DNA of 64,000 nucleotides, taken from the NCBI GenBank assembly GCA_026416455.1, contig JAOAFE010000002.1, forward strand, positions 150,212 through 214,211. Direction: 5' to 3'. The position numbers and the translations under genes are program-made. The notes below the pieces were generated by a model that was not told where the DNA came from, searched no databases, and saw only the letters and a list, made by a program, of their open reading frames with translations. The DNA is from Syntrophales bacterium. Lineage in GTDB: Bacteria > Desulfobacterota > Syntrophia > Syntrophales > UBA8958. This document shows positions 39,039 to 48,422 of this stretch, piece by piece (position 1 is the first letter of the stretch; each line of letters starts with the position of its first letter).

Positions 39039-40568
39039 ATGAGTTTTCTCAACATGCGCATGGCATTTTTGACCAATATTTTCGTTTTTAGCATCCTCAC
39101 TGCCATGGTCGGCTTATTGTGGTGGCAGACGCGCAAACGCTACCAGGGGATGTTTTTGTTATTTATCGATTTTATTCTTCAAACCGTCTCCGTGGTATTT
39201 CTTGTCCTTCGTCAAGTCATTCCCGATATTTTATCTATAGGCATGGCGAATATTCTTGTCGTCGTAGGATCCATTCTGGGCTATATAGGGCTTCAACAAT
39301 TCGTAAATCGCCGCACTTCTCAGGTACACAACTATATTTTATTAGCTGTATTTTCTGTCTGTTTTATCTACTTTTCTTACGTGCCCACGGATTTTAACAT
39401 TCGTAATTTTATTGCCTCCTTGGGTTTTCTAATAATTTGGGCCCAGTGTTTCTGGTTAATGACTTTTCAGGTAGGGCCAGAATGGCGTCCACTCACGAGG
39501 GGAGTGGGCCTCGCCTTCGGAGGCCTCTGTTTGGTTAATGTTTGGCGGATATTGCATCTGATCGATGCTCCTCCTGGTGGTATTGATTACATGCAAGCGA
39601 GAGAATTTCAGGTTATTATGGTTTTGGCATATCAGATGTTCGTAATAATTCTCGTCTTCAATCTAGTCCTGATGGTAAATAAACGCTTGATAGGAGAAAT
39701 TCGGGTAGAAGAGGAAAAATTTTCCAAAGCGTTTAGATCTTCGCCCGCTGCTATTATTATCAGTAGATTGGCAGATGCGATAATCGTGGATGTGAACGAT
39801 GGTTTCGAAGCCATCTCAGGTTATAAAAAAGAAGAAGTTATAGGAAAGACCGCTCTGGAACTGAAACTTTGGAGAAATGAAGAGGATCGCAAGAAGGTTG
39901 TTGCCGAATTATTACGTAGCGGCAGTTTAAGGAATTGGGAAATTGAATTTACAGTAAAATCTGGTGAGAAGATAACCGGGATCTTATCTGTAGAAGTAGT
40001 GAGCATCGGTGGAGAACAATACATGTTGAGCACCGTGCATGATATAACTGATAGGAAAATCATGGAGGAGAAGATAAGGGAGCTTTCCTTGCGGGATGAA
40101 ATGACGGGACTTTATAACCGTCGTGGGTTTTTTACCCTGGCCGAACAGGAGATAAGAAAAACCGTGCGAACGGGGAAAAAGCTACTTTTTACTTATATAG
40201 ATTGTGATGGACTCAAGGCCATCAACGATATGTATGGGCACGAAGAGGGTGACCGGGTTTTGAAGGCGACAGCGGACATTCTGCGTCAGAATTTTCGTAT
40301 GTCCGACATAATCGCCCGCATGGGTGGTGACGAATTTGTTGTCCTCTCCACAGATGCGGAGATTGAAAACCCAGAAGTCATTACAAGGAGACTGGCGACA
40401 AGTATCGAGACATATAATAAAAAACAAGCTGGGCCTTGGCAGCTCGATATGAGCTGGGGTACGGCGGTCTATGATCCGGTCCAACCGGTTAGTTTAGATG
40501 AACTGATGGCGCAGGCCGACGGTCTTATGTACCAAAACAAAAAGGCCAAGATGAAAGAAGGGCCTTGA
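39039..40568 (+). CDS. Membrane PAS-GGDEF diguanylate cyclase
   Basis: Multiple N-terminal TM segments, PAS, 'LSLRDEMTGLYNRRGF', 'RMSDIIARMGGDEFVVL' (GGDEF plus RxxD I-site). Confidence 0.93.
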   Translation: MSFLNMRMAFLTNIFVFSILTAMVGLLWWQTRKRYQGMFLLFIDFILQTVSVVFLVLRQVIPDILSIGMANILVVVGSILGYIGLQQFVNRRTSQVHNYILLAVFSVCFIYFSYVPTDFNIRNFIASLGFLIIWAQCFWLMTFQVGPEWRPLTRGVGLAFGGLCLVNVWRILHLIDAPPGGIDYMQAREFQVIMVLAYQMFVIILVFNLVLMVNKRLIGEIRVEEEKFSKAFRSSPAAIIISRLADAIIVDVNDGFEAISGYKKEEVIGKTALELKLWRNEEDRKKVVAELLRSGSLRNWEIEFTVKSGEKITGILSVEVVSIGGEQYMLSTVHDITDRKIMEEKIRELSLRDEMTGLYNRRGFFTLAEQEIRKTVRTGKKLLFTYIDCDGLKAINDMYGHEEGDRVLKATADILRQNFRMSDIIARMGGDEFVVLSTDAEIENPEVITRRLATSIETYNKKQAGPWQLDMSWGTAVYDPVQPVSLDELMAQADGLMYQNKKAKMKEGP

Positions 40569-40655
40569 CGCCTTTTTCTTATCGCAAGAATAATTTTTGG
40601 ATGTCGATCCGTTTAAAAAAACAAAAAACGAATGAAAGTTAAGAGGAGGACGATT

Positions 40656-41063
40656 ATGCCATTAATTAAATGGGATAATAGTTTTAGCGTTAACGTAGCA
40701 GAAATCGATGGCCAGCATCAAAAATTAGTCTCACTGATAAACAGCCTCGACGATGCCATGAGGCAGGGGCGAGGGAAAGAGGTGCTGGATAAGACCATAG
40801 CTGAGCTTATAAACTATGCAGCCACCCACTTTCAGACGGAAGAAAAATACTTTGAGCAGTTCGGTTACCCAGAAAAAGACGAGCACAAAAGAGAACATGG
40901 CTATTTTGTCCAAAAAGTCTCGGCTTTCAAAAAAGAGATGGATGAAAGAAGACTAGGTTTAACGATCGAGGTTATGAATTTTTTGAGCCACTGGCTTACA
41001 AACCACATTAAGGGGACGGATAAAAAATACTCTCAGTTTTTTAACGAGAAAGGACTCAAATAA
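40656..41063 (+). CDS. Bacteriohemerythrin
   Basis: 'WDNSFSVNVAEIDGQHQKLVSLINSL', 'HFQTEEKYFEQFGYPEKDEHKREHGYF', 'LSHWLTNHIKGTDKKY'. Confidence 0.95.
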   Translation: MPLIKWDNSFSVNVAEIDGQHQKLVSLINSLDDAMRQGRGKEVLDKTIAELINYAATHFQTEEKYFEQFGYPEKDEHKREHGYFVQKVSAFKKEMDERRLGLTIEVMNFLSHWLTNHIKGTDKKYSQFFNEKGLK

Positions 41064-41088
41064 AATTGGGCTTCTGCCCCATTTTTTA
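41064..41088 (+). terminator. Intrinsic terminator downstream of hemerythrin
   Basis: TGGGC-TTCT-GCCCCA stem-loop followed by TTTTTT. Confidence 0.6.
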
Positions 41089-41099
41089 GGAGGTAGCAG

Positions 41100-41633
41100 A
41101 TGGTGAAATTGTGGAGATGTCTCATTTGCGGTGATCCCTATATAGGGGAAAGCCCGCCGAGTAATTGCCCTTTTTGTGGCGCCCATGGGGAGTTCATTCG
41201 GGAGGCAAAGGAGGCGGTAGTATTTTTTGATGTTCCCCTAACGGAGAAAGATCGCGCCAATGCGGAATACGCTTTACAAGTGGAAGTTAGCAACTCCACT
41301 TTTTACTTTTGTGCCGCTGAAGAGACGGACGATCCAGAGGGAAAGCTTCTCTTCAAGGCATTAGGAAAAGTGGAAGCGGAGCATGCCTCAATTTGGAAAA
41401 AGATTCTTAAACTGCCTCAGGTTCCCGAAGGGCATGAATCATGCCACCGAGAAAATAGGAAGAACCTGGAGGAGTCTCACGCTCGAGAGGAGCGGGCGAT
41501 TAACTTTTATCGAAAAGCGGCCCAAGAGAGCGACCACGAAAGGATAAGACAGATTTTTACCGCCTTAGTGACTATCGAAACCGACCATCTGCATTTGTCT
41601 AAAGAGAGATTAATGCATAATCGGGGTCTATGA
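41100..41633 (+). CDS. Rubrerythrin-like protein with N-terminal rubredoxin-like zinc ribbon
   Basis: 'CLICGDPYIGESPPSNCPFCGA', 'EAEHASIWKKIL', 'EERAINFYRKAAQES...IETDHLHLSKE'. Confidence 0.85.
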   Translation: MVKLWRCLICGDPYIGESPPSNCPFCGAHGEFIREAKEAVVFFDVPLTEKDRANAEYALQVEVSNSTFYFCAAEETDDPEGKLLFKALGKVEAEHASIWKKILKLPQVPEGHESCHRENRKNLEESHAREERAINFYRKAAQESDHERIRQIFTALVTIETDHLHLSKERLMHNRGL

Positions 41634-41727
41634 AGAAAGTATTATAAACGGCACTTAATGGCCGTAGAAAGAAAGGACGGTTTTCATTTGGGATTTCGCT
41701 CCCGCCGACCTTCTTTGCCAGCGATAG

Positions 41728-42405
41728 TCATTCATAGACCCTGTTTCCCACCTGGAGGCGGGTGACATAGATGATCTCGCACGCCCCCCGGCCGGTGTCC
41801 GTACGAGAGAGACTGGTCTTCCATGAGATATGCTGTTCTGCACTGTGGCCTTCAACGTTAACCAGATATCCTTCAAGAATGATCCTAGCTTGGACCTTAA
41901 CGTGACGGTCAACCGCATTAAAGATGTTGGTATTTGCGGGGATAATATGGTTGTTTGATCCATGGGAAGCAGCGTAATCCGTTTCGACGGGCGGATTCGA
42001 CCCTTTTATCCGGAAATAGGCCATTCGAGTGCTGTCATGCTTGAAAACCAGGTATTTCTGCACATGTGGGTACGTCAGCATACCCCAGACGATGGCGAGG
42101 TCGAAGGGGGCGACCTCTGCCCCCCAGCCGTGGGTGTACTTCCTCTTAGATACGACCTGTCCAGCAATTCTGTAGGTTGCCACAGGTGTGATGGTGATGC
42201 TACCGTTTTTAATCTTGAGCAATATGTTTTCTTGGGTGGTATAGGGTTCTTGTTGCGGGTCTTGAAGAAACAGAGCCTGCGGGGGCTCGCTGCTCTTCAC
42301 GGAAACAGTCTCATCTCCACAGGCTGCCGGTAGAAAAGCTATTGCCAGGATGACCAGTTTCAGGTGGCAAACACGCACCAAGCCTTTTGCCGTGGTTTTT
42401 AACAC
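41728..42405 (-). CDS. Putative lipoprotein of unknown function
   Basis: 'LVILAIAFLPAACGDE' lipobox. Confidence 0.65.
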   Translation of the reverse strand: MLKTTAKGLVRVCHLKLVILAIAFLPAACGDETVSVKSSEPPQALFLQDPQQEPYTTQENILLKIKNGSITITPVATYRIAGQVVSKRKYTHGWGAEVAPFDLAIVWGMLTYPHVQKYLVFKHDSTRMAYFRIKGSNPPVETDYAASHGSNNHIIPANTNIFNAVDRHVKVQARIILEGYLVNVEGHSAEQHISWKTSLSRTDTGRGACEIIYVTRLQVGNRVYE

Positions 42406-42546
42406 AGGCTTTTTCTCCCATACATCATGGCTTGACTGATCTGGAACTTTAACCCTTCTTTTTTTTCATGCGGTCAATTTTGATTTTATTGCCCCATAGG
42501 CGATATTTGTTGGCTTAAGCAGGTTAATTATCACCCCACTAGAAGA

Positions 42547-44892
42547 CTACTTTTTTACTTTGCCTACGGGGAAGGATTGACCGCTCGGTGTGGCGGTTGG
42601 ATATTGGGGGCGTTTGAAGATCTTTTCCGCCAGCATTGGCACTTCGCTATCGACGTAGTTGGCAATTTCCAGGGTCTTGATAAAACCATCTTTATCTAGG
42701 TCTGCTTTCCCCTTCATCCCTTCTGTGAGGACATAGGTAAAAAGACCATGTCCTTGATAGCCTTCGATTGCCTCCTGAAGAGAGGTCGAAGCACTGAGTA
42801 TAGTCGAACCTACGGCACGGGAAAGAATCTTTATCGCCGTCTCTTCGCTCATACCGCGCGTCGCCATGGCAACTTGAAGCGCTTCCCCCAACTTGCCTGC
42901 ATTGCATGTATCTATGACAATCATTTTCTTGGTCGAGGGAATGTTGGCAATTAATTCTTTCAGCTCTACCTGGGTTAAAGCATCCTCTCTGAGCCTCGAG
43001 GTGCTGAGGGAGCCTACATTTGAGGTAATTAGAAAATATTCCCCTTCGTCGACCGTTCCATGGCTAGCCACGTAGAAAACGAATACATCATCCGGATTTA
43101 TTGATTTATATCCTTGCAATACCTTTTTTATGTTTTCCTTTGTCGTCTCTTCCCTCGTCGTGAGTATCTTTATTTTGACCGTATCAAACAGGGGATTAGC
43201 TATCTCACTAAGTGTATGAGCGAATAGCTGTGCATCGGCGGCTGCGTATTTTAGTTCGAGCTTGGGGTTTTTGTATTCGTTTATTCCGATGGCCAATACG
43301 TACATCTTTGGTTTTCGACTAGTCATGAAGGTGGACTTTACCTTGTGCAAGACCGGCTTGCTCTGCATAGTACCGTCGGCATTGAAGGCAACTACCTTGA
43401 TGATGTTTTCCCCGGAAAGTAGTTTTACCGCATATGTCTTTTGTATAACTTTATCTCCCGGTAGGTAACTTATCTTGACCCCTCTTGCACTATCAAGGAT
43501 AACTGAAGTGTCATTGAGATAAAGTCTGACATCGCCAATCCCCCCTCCTACGTCTATAAGTTTCACTTTAACGAGCACCTCGTCAGTCTGGACTTCAATC
43601 GGTGTTTCTACAATTTGTACTTCTGGGGGTTGCTTTATATCCGCTACCGATCGGTGGTGTTCCAAAACCCGCCCAGCGAGGGCTAATTTTACTAAATCCG
43701 GCCGATAGAACGCTTCTCGTAGCTGCTCTATGGTATATTCTTTACCGCTCACCTTTACCGTATAAAGCTGATCGCCCCGCTCAGAGCTATTGTAGTACCC
43801 AGAAGGCGTCAAGGCGATCCATTCTCCGTTTTGAAAAGTGATAAACGAAGCCAACTCCTTTCCGGAATCAACATCCCAGACCCTCACAGCATCGCCTGCG
43901 AGAGAAACGATTCGCTTTCCATCCGGAGAAAATTTTGCATCGATGGAATGGAGTACCTCAAAGAAAGATGGATGATCTATGACCTTCACCTCTTTTAAGG
44001 TAGAGAGTTCTCTAATAACTATCTTGCCTCCTCCTCCTGAAAGAAGATACCTTCCATCGGGGGAGACATCTACCGACCAGGCTGCCTGTTCCCCTTTAAT
44101 CTTCTTCACTTCATGCAGGGTGTTTGCATCCCATACGATAATATCTCCCGATGTGCATCCGGTGATGACATGCCTCCCATCGGGAGAAACAGTTGCTATC
44201 GATTGTGGGTTGAAAGAAAGGGTGGGGCAAGCTTTGGCTTTTTTTATTTCTTTTCCCGCGCGGACATCCCACATTTTGAAATCGGGCGATGTATAGACAT
44301 ACTTTCCATCCTTCGAGAATATCGCGTTAAAATATATTTGGTAAGGTTTGGTCGGGAAATCCTTTACTTTTCTTCCTTTTTCAACATTGAAGAGGGAGAT
44401 GATTGCGGGAAGAGACGGCCCAAACAGGCCCCGATCAGGGCCGGGAGATACGGCCAAGAGGTACTTGCCATCTGGTGAGAAAGAAAGCCCCGCACAGGCT
44501 TCGATATCAAAACTTCCAGTTTCTTCTTTTTTTTCGATATCCCATAGGGTAATACTCTTTTCACCCCCAACGGCAAAAAACTTACCGTCTGGTGAAAACG
44601 CCACTCCGCCACCACATGGGATCCCCAAAACTTTTCTCGGAGCAAAACTTCCCACCATCACCTGGACTCCTTCGTAGAGATCGTACAAACTGAAGGATCC
44701 CGTTCCGCTTATGACCAAGGCATATCTACCATCTGGCGAGATTTTGAGCCCAAATCCTAAGGGTACTTTTTCCTTAACCCCTGCCTCAATGCCGGCCTTT
44801 TCGGTCTTAATATGAGGTTGAACAGCGCAGTGACAAAGGAAAGAAGACAGCAGAAGTATCCCTAATAAAGAAACATATTTCCCGACTCTCAA
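42547..44892 (-). CDS. Exported WD40-repeat + caspase-like (peptidase C14) protein
   Basis: N-terminal hydrophobic leader; seven 'S(P/K)DG[KR]' beta-propeller motifs; caspase p20-like 'VLAIGINEYKNPKLELKYAAADAQLF...FYVASHGTVDEGEYFL...MIVIDTCNAGKLGEAL'. Confidence 0.87.
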   Translation of the reverse strand: MRVGKYVSLLGILLLSSFLCHCAVQPHIKTEKAGIEAGVKEKVPLGFGLKISPDGRYALVISGTGSFSLYDLYEGVQVMVGSFAPRKVLGIPCGGGVAFSPDGKFFAVGGEKSITLWDIEKKEETGSFDIEACAGLSFSPDGKYLLAVSPGPDRGLFGPSLPAIISLFNVEKGRKVKDFPTKPYQIYFNAIFSKDGKYVYTSPDFKMWDVRAGKEIKKAKACPTLSFNPQSIATVSPDGRHVITGCTSGDIIVWDANTLHEVKKIKGEQAAWSVDVSPDGRYLLSGGGGKIVIRELSTLKEVKVIDHPSFFEVLHSIDAKFSPDGKRIVSLAGDAVRVWDVDSGKELASFITFQNGEWIALTPSGYYNSSERGDQLYTVKVSGKEYTIEQLREAFYRPDLVKLALAGRVLEHHRSVADIKQPPEVQIVETPIEVQTDEVLVKVKLIDVGGGIGDVRLYLNDTSVILDSARGVKISYLPGDKVIQKTYAVKLLSGENIIKVVAFNADGTMQSKPVLHKVKSTFMTSRKPKMYVLAIGINEYKNPKLELKYAAADAQLFAHTLSEIANPLFDTVKIKILTTREETTKENIKKVLQGYKSINPDDVFVFYVASHGTVDEGEYFLITSNVGSLSTSRLREDALTQVELKELIANIPSTKKMIVIDTCNAGKLGEALQVAMATRGMSEETAIKILSRAVGSTILSASTSLQEAIEGYQGHGLFTYVLTEGMKGKADLDKDGFIKTLEIANYVDSEVPMLAEKIFKRPQYPTATPSGQSFPVGKVKK

Positions 44893-45017
44893 TGTTTTCT
44901 TCCTCTAATTAAATTAAAAGTAATTTTTTGCCATAAATGGCTAAACGCGTTAAATTCATTTTATATATTTTGAAGGAAAAAAACAATTTAAAAAGTCGAA
45001 TTAATTGTAATTTGATG

Positions 45018-45045
45018 TTGACACATTTTCCCAACCTGTTAAAAT
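45018..45045 (+). promoter_or_regulatory. Promoter upstream of the lipase-like lipoprotein
   Basis: TTGACA (45018-45023) - 16 nt - TAAAAT (45040-45045). Confidence 0.6.
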
Positions 45046-45140
45046 GAATAACACTCACGGCATTCCGATTTTATATCACAATTCACGATTCTGATTTTAC
45101 CGCCTACGGGCGAGAAAAATAAGGAGGGGGGGTAAGTAAT

Positions 45141-47045
45141 ATGAAGAAAATCATCGGTCTTTTTTTAGCCCTGACGGGTATATTATTGTTCCTATTTGGA
45201 TGCGGAGGTGGGACGTCAGGAACTGGGCCTTTACGGGGCATATTTGTTGATGCACCGGTAGAGGGATTGGATTATACGACTACTTCTGGCATTACTGGGA
45301 GAACCGATGCTAATGGTGGATTTTTCTACGACCCAGGTGATACGGTAAACTTTAAAATTGGAAATTTAAATCTCGGTTCCGCCAAAGGGGCAGCCCAAAT
45401 CACACCGGTTGATATTATATCTGGGGCCACGGCCAATGATCAGCGTGTCGTCAATATGTTGGTTTTGCTTCAGACCTTGGACGAAGACGGAAATCCGAAC
45501 AATGGTATTAAAATAAATACTGCAACCAGGAATGTAATATCCGCTAATGCAAGTAACATTAATTTTAATCAAACTCCTAATTCCTTTCAGGGAGATACAA
45601 AAATCGCCACTCTTCTTACAACTCTGAATGCAACGGCTGGTGCCTTTACAGGAGGAGCGCGCACCTTAAGGGGTGTGGCCGCAGCGGTCGAACATTTCAC
45701 TAGTTCGACCAATGAACGCTATGTCCAAACCTTGCCTGCACCTCAGTATCCTATCGTTTTTGTCCATGGAGGTTCTGGATCGGCTTCACAATTTGAGTCA
45801 CAGGCGCAGCGTTTTATAGCCAATGGATATCCATTAAACTTTTTATACGCATTCGAGCATGATACATCTAGTTCTACAACAGACGTTATAACAGCTCAGG
45901 CCGCTCAGTTAGAGACCTTCATCGATGGTGTTTTGGCCAAGACAGGGGCGAGTAAAGTGGATCTAATCGGTCATTCACGGGGTACTACCGTAAGTCATAC
46001 TTATTTATCTGTTCCATCTCGCGCGGCTAAGGTGGCTCGTTATATAAATGTGGATGGACGGACGGCTACGAGCCTTCCAGGTGGGGTTCCCACTTTGGCC
46101 CTATGGGCGGATGGATGGCTATCAGAAAAAGGTCCACCTAAGGATCCTTACTCTGGAAAAATAGAGGGGGCGGAGAACGTTTATATCCTAAATCAGGCCC
46201 ATATAGAGGTGTGTACTTCGGCTGAAGCTTTTTGGTACATGTTTAGATTTTTAATGGGTGTTAACCCGAAGACGGTGCAAATTCCCGAAAAACAAGGAAA
46301 TACAGTAAAAATCGCGGGTAAAACTAACTACTTCCCTGCCAACACTGGTGCTTTAGGGACCCTCTATATTTACGAAATTAATCCAAATACTGCCGCCCGT
46401 GTAAGTGATACCCCCGTGGCCACCTTTACTATCGACTCCAGTGGCAATTGGGGCCCGGTGGATTTAAAGAAAGGGGCAACGTACGAATTTGCTTTCCATC
46501 ACGCCAATGGAAGTAAACATTACTTCTACCGCGAACCATTTTTGACCGACAATTACTTCGTCCGTCTGAACACATCTAATCCCGCGTCGCCAACCAGCTT
46601 GGGTAATCTATTGACGAGAACCAATAATCATACGAGTATTCTCATCAGCCGCGACAAGGAAATGTGGGGCGACCAGGGGGACAACAGCGATATACTAACG
46701 GTAGATGGAACGAATGTGATGACTAATGTGGCAGCCCCCAGAACCAAACATCTATCAGGATTATTCTTGGTAGATTGGGGTCCCAATCATAGTGCCTTAT
46801 CTACTTCCACATCTAATCCGCCCGATCAAAAGACGGATTTGACAACGCCAATCAGTATTTTCCATTCACTTACCTTCTTCTCCGGTCTTGACCTTTATCT
46901 GCCAGCGAGCATTCCGTGGAACAAGGCCATTACCCTCAGTCTGACCCCGCGTGGTGGAGGAGGAAAGGTACAGACGATTAAAGTTCCTAATTGGGCCTCT
47001 TCTGACGTGCGCATATCGGTTATCTTCCGTGATTATGTGCAATGA
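45141..47045 (+). CDS. Secreted lipoprotein with alpha/beta-hydrolase (lipase-like) domain
   Basis: 'LLFLFGCGGG' lipobox-like N-terminus; 'YPIVFVHGGSGSASQFESQAQRF' oxyanion region and 'LIGHSRGTTVSH' (GxSxG). Confidence 0.82.
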   Translation: MKKIIGLFLALTGILLFLFGCGGGTSGTGPLRGIFVDAPVEGLDYTTTSGITGRTDANGGFFYDPGDTVNFKIGNLNLGSAKGAAQITPVDIISGATANDQRVVNMLVLLQTLDEDGNPNNGIKINTATRNVISANASNINFNQTPNSFQGDTKIATLLTTLNATAGAFTGGARTLRGVAAAVEHFTSSTNERYVQTLPAPQYPIVFVHGGSGSASQFESQAQRFIANGYPLNFLYAFEHDTSSSTTDVITAQAAQLETFIDGVLAKTGASKVDLIGHSRGTTVSHTYLSVPSRAAKVARYINVDGRTATSLPGGVPTLALWADGWLSEKGPPKDPYSGKIEGAENVYILNQAHIEVCTSAEAFWYMFRFLMGVNPKTVQIPEKQGNTVKIAGKTNYFPANTGALGTLYIYEINPNTAARVSDTPVATFTIDSSGNWGPVDLKKGATYEFAFHHANGSKHYFYREPFLTDNYFVRLNTSNPASPTSLGNLLTRTNNHTSILISRDKEMWGDQGDNSDILTVDGTNVMTNVAAPRTKHLSGLFLVDWGPNHSALSTSTSNPPDQKTDLTTPISIFHSLTFFSGLDLYLPASIPWNKAITLSLTPRGGGGKVQTIKVPNWASSDVRISVIFRDYVQ

Positions 47046-47054
47046 TTAAAACAG

Positions 47055-47089
47055 GGGGTAGCCTTTATTTACAAGGTGAAGGCTACCCC
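47055..47089. terminator. Stem-loop downstream of the lipase-like gene
   Basis: GGGGTAGCCTT (47055-47065) / AAGGCTACCCC (47079-47089), 11-bp perfect stem; weak U-tract. Confidence 0.55.
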
Positions 47090-47196
47090 TTCCGTCATGG
47101 AAGGGAGCAGCCATCTAAACATACCCGCTTTTCATGAAGGGATGTAAGAGGAAAGGAGAGCATTTCTCAACTATTTATTCTCTTAGGGAGGTGTGT

Positions 47197-47661
47197 ATGA
47201 AAAAGGTGGTAATGATTTTACTTGCTTTGGCGGTGGCCCAGGTAGCATATGGCTATGACCGGCAACTTGCTGCCAGGTTCGATGCTATGTTTTCTCAATT
47301 GACCCCCGAGATGATTACCAAACGACCGTGCGAGATAAATGCGAAGCAACTTTTCGACATGATTAAGAAAAAAGAAGATTTTGTTGTTCTTGATATCAGG
47401 ACCCCCCAGGAAATGGAAATTGTGGGCGTTACCTTAAAAAATACTCTACAAATCCCTATGCATGTACTTTTCAAAGAGGAGAATTTAAAGAAACTTCCGA
47501 AAGATAAAATGATTGTTGTTGTTTGCCACACGGGCACGAGGGCCGCCGCCGCAGTGATAGCTTTAAGGGCGGTTGGTTTTATGAATGCCTGGATTTTCAA
47601 AAATGGGATCGGAGAGTTGGCCAAGGAAGCGGGAAGGAATGTGGTCGATGTACTTTGGTAA
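47197..47661 (+). CDS. Exported rhodanese-domain protein
   Basis: Signal peptide 'MKKVVMILLALAVAQVAYG'; 'FVVLDIRTPQEMEIVGV', 'IVVVCHTGTRAAAAVIALRAVGF'. Confidence 0.9.
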   Translation: MKKVVMILLALAVAQVAYGYDRQLAARFDAMFSQLTPEMITKRPCEINAKQLFDMIKKKEDFVVLDIRTPQEMEIVGVTLKNTLQIPMHVLFKEENLKKLPKDKMIVVVCHTGTRAAAAVIALRAVGFMNAWIFKNGIGELAKEAGRNVVDVLW

Positions 47662-47718
47662 TTATAAAGTGAAAACTTCTTTTAGTCTGCAGCTTTGAAA
47701 AAATAGGATCTGTGTTTT

Positions 47719-47760
47719 CCGCCGATGGGTACCCGCATGAATTGCAGACCCCATCGGCGG
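47719..47760. terminator. Stem-loop between convergent rhodanese and PepSY genes
   Basis: CCGCCGATGGG (47719-47729) / CCCATCGGCGG (47750-47760), 11-bp perfect stem. Confidence 0.6.
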
Positions 47761-47772
47761 CGTTACCGTCTT

Positions 47773-48321
47773 TTATCTTGATGGAGATGAGTATAACGAA
47801 GCATCCCGTGCTGCCTTCCAGTCAGGAAGTATAGAGCCGGTTTGACCGTTAACCTTTATATGAGCAATAACCGCCTTTTTTAAAATTAACCCCACCTTCC
47901 ATTCCCCATGCTTACCCAAGCTTACAGATGCCGCATCCATATTGGGAAGGGCCTGTTGGACTATCTTTACTGATTGCTCAGGTGAGGCAGATACAGAATT
48001 GACATCAGTTTCAAAGCCTTTTGGAAGAATTTCGCCTGTAGCAGGATTAAGCCTTATTCGCGCTACGATATTTCCTTCATAAATGAGCGGTACCTCTAAA
48101 TTCTTTTCTCCTCTCTTTCCAGTTTTTACGTAACTGTTTCCGACCGTCAGCTTGGGTAGGGCGGACTTAACAGTTGATAATGCTTGCTCGGCTGTTATAG
48201 TTGGTGCGATATAAGTACCTTTTTCTTTTGCCCCTTTTGCCAAGGCCAATGTTGCAGTGAGACCTATGATGATTTGCACGAAAATTGTGGTCCGCAGTAT
48301 CATAACGACTCTTTTTCTCAT
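47773..48321 (-). CDS. Exported tandem PepSY-domain protein
   Basis: 'ITAEQALSTVKSALPKLTVGNSYV...VARIRLNPATGEILP' and a second repeat 'SVKIVQQALPNM...IAHIKVNGQTGSILP'. Confidence 0.72.
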   Translation of the reverse strand: MRKRVVMILRTTIFVQIIIGLTATLALAKGAKEKGTYIAPTITAEQALSTVKSALPKLTVGNSYVKTGKRGEKNLEVPLIYEGNIVARIRLNPATGEILPKGFETDVNSVSASPEQSVKIVQQALPNMDAASVSLGKHGEWKVGLILKKAVIAHIKVNGQTGSILPDWKAARDASLYSSPSR

Positions 48322-48422
48322 AACAAACCTCCCCGATTTTTTGGCTATTATAAAGGCTAAAAATTACTGGACCATTTCATAAACATTACTTTTTTGAAAG
48401 GTTGAGAGAATAGGCTTGCTAA

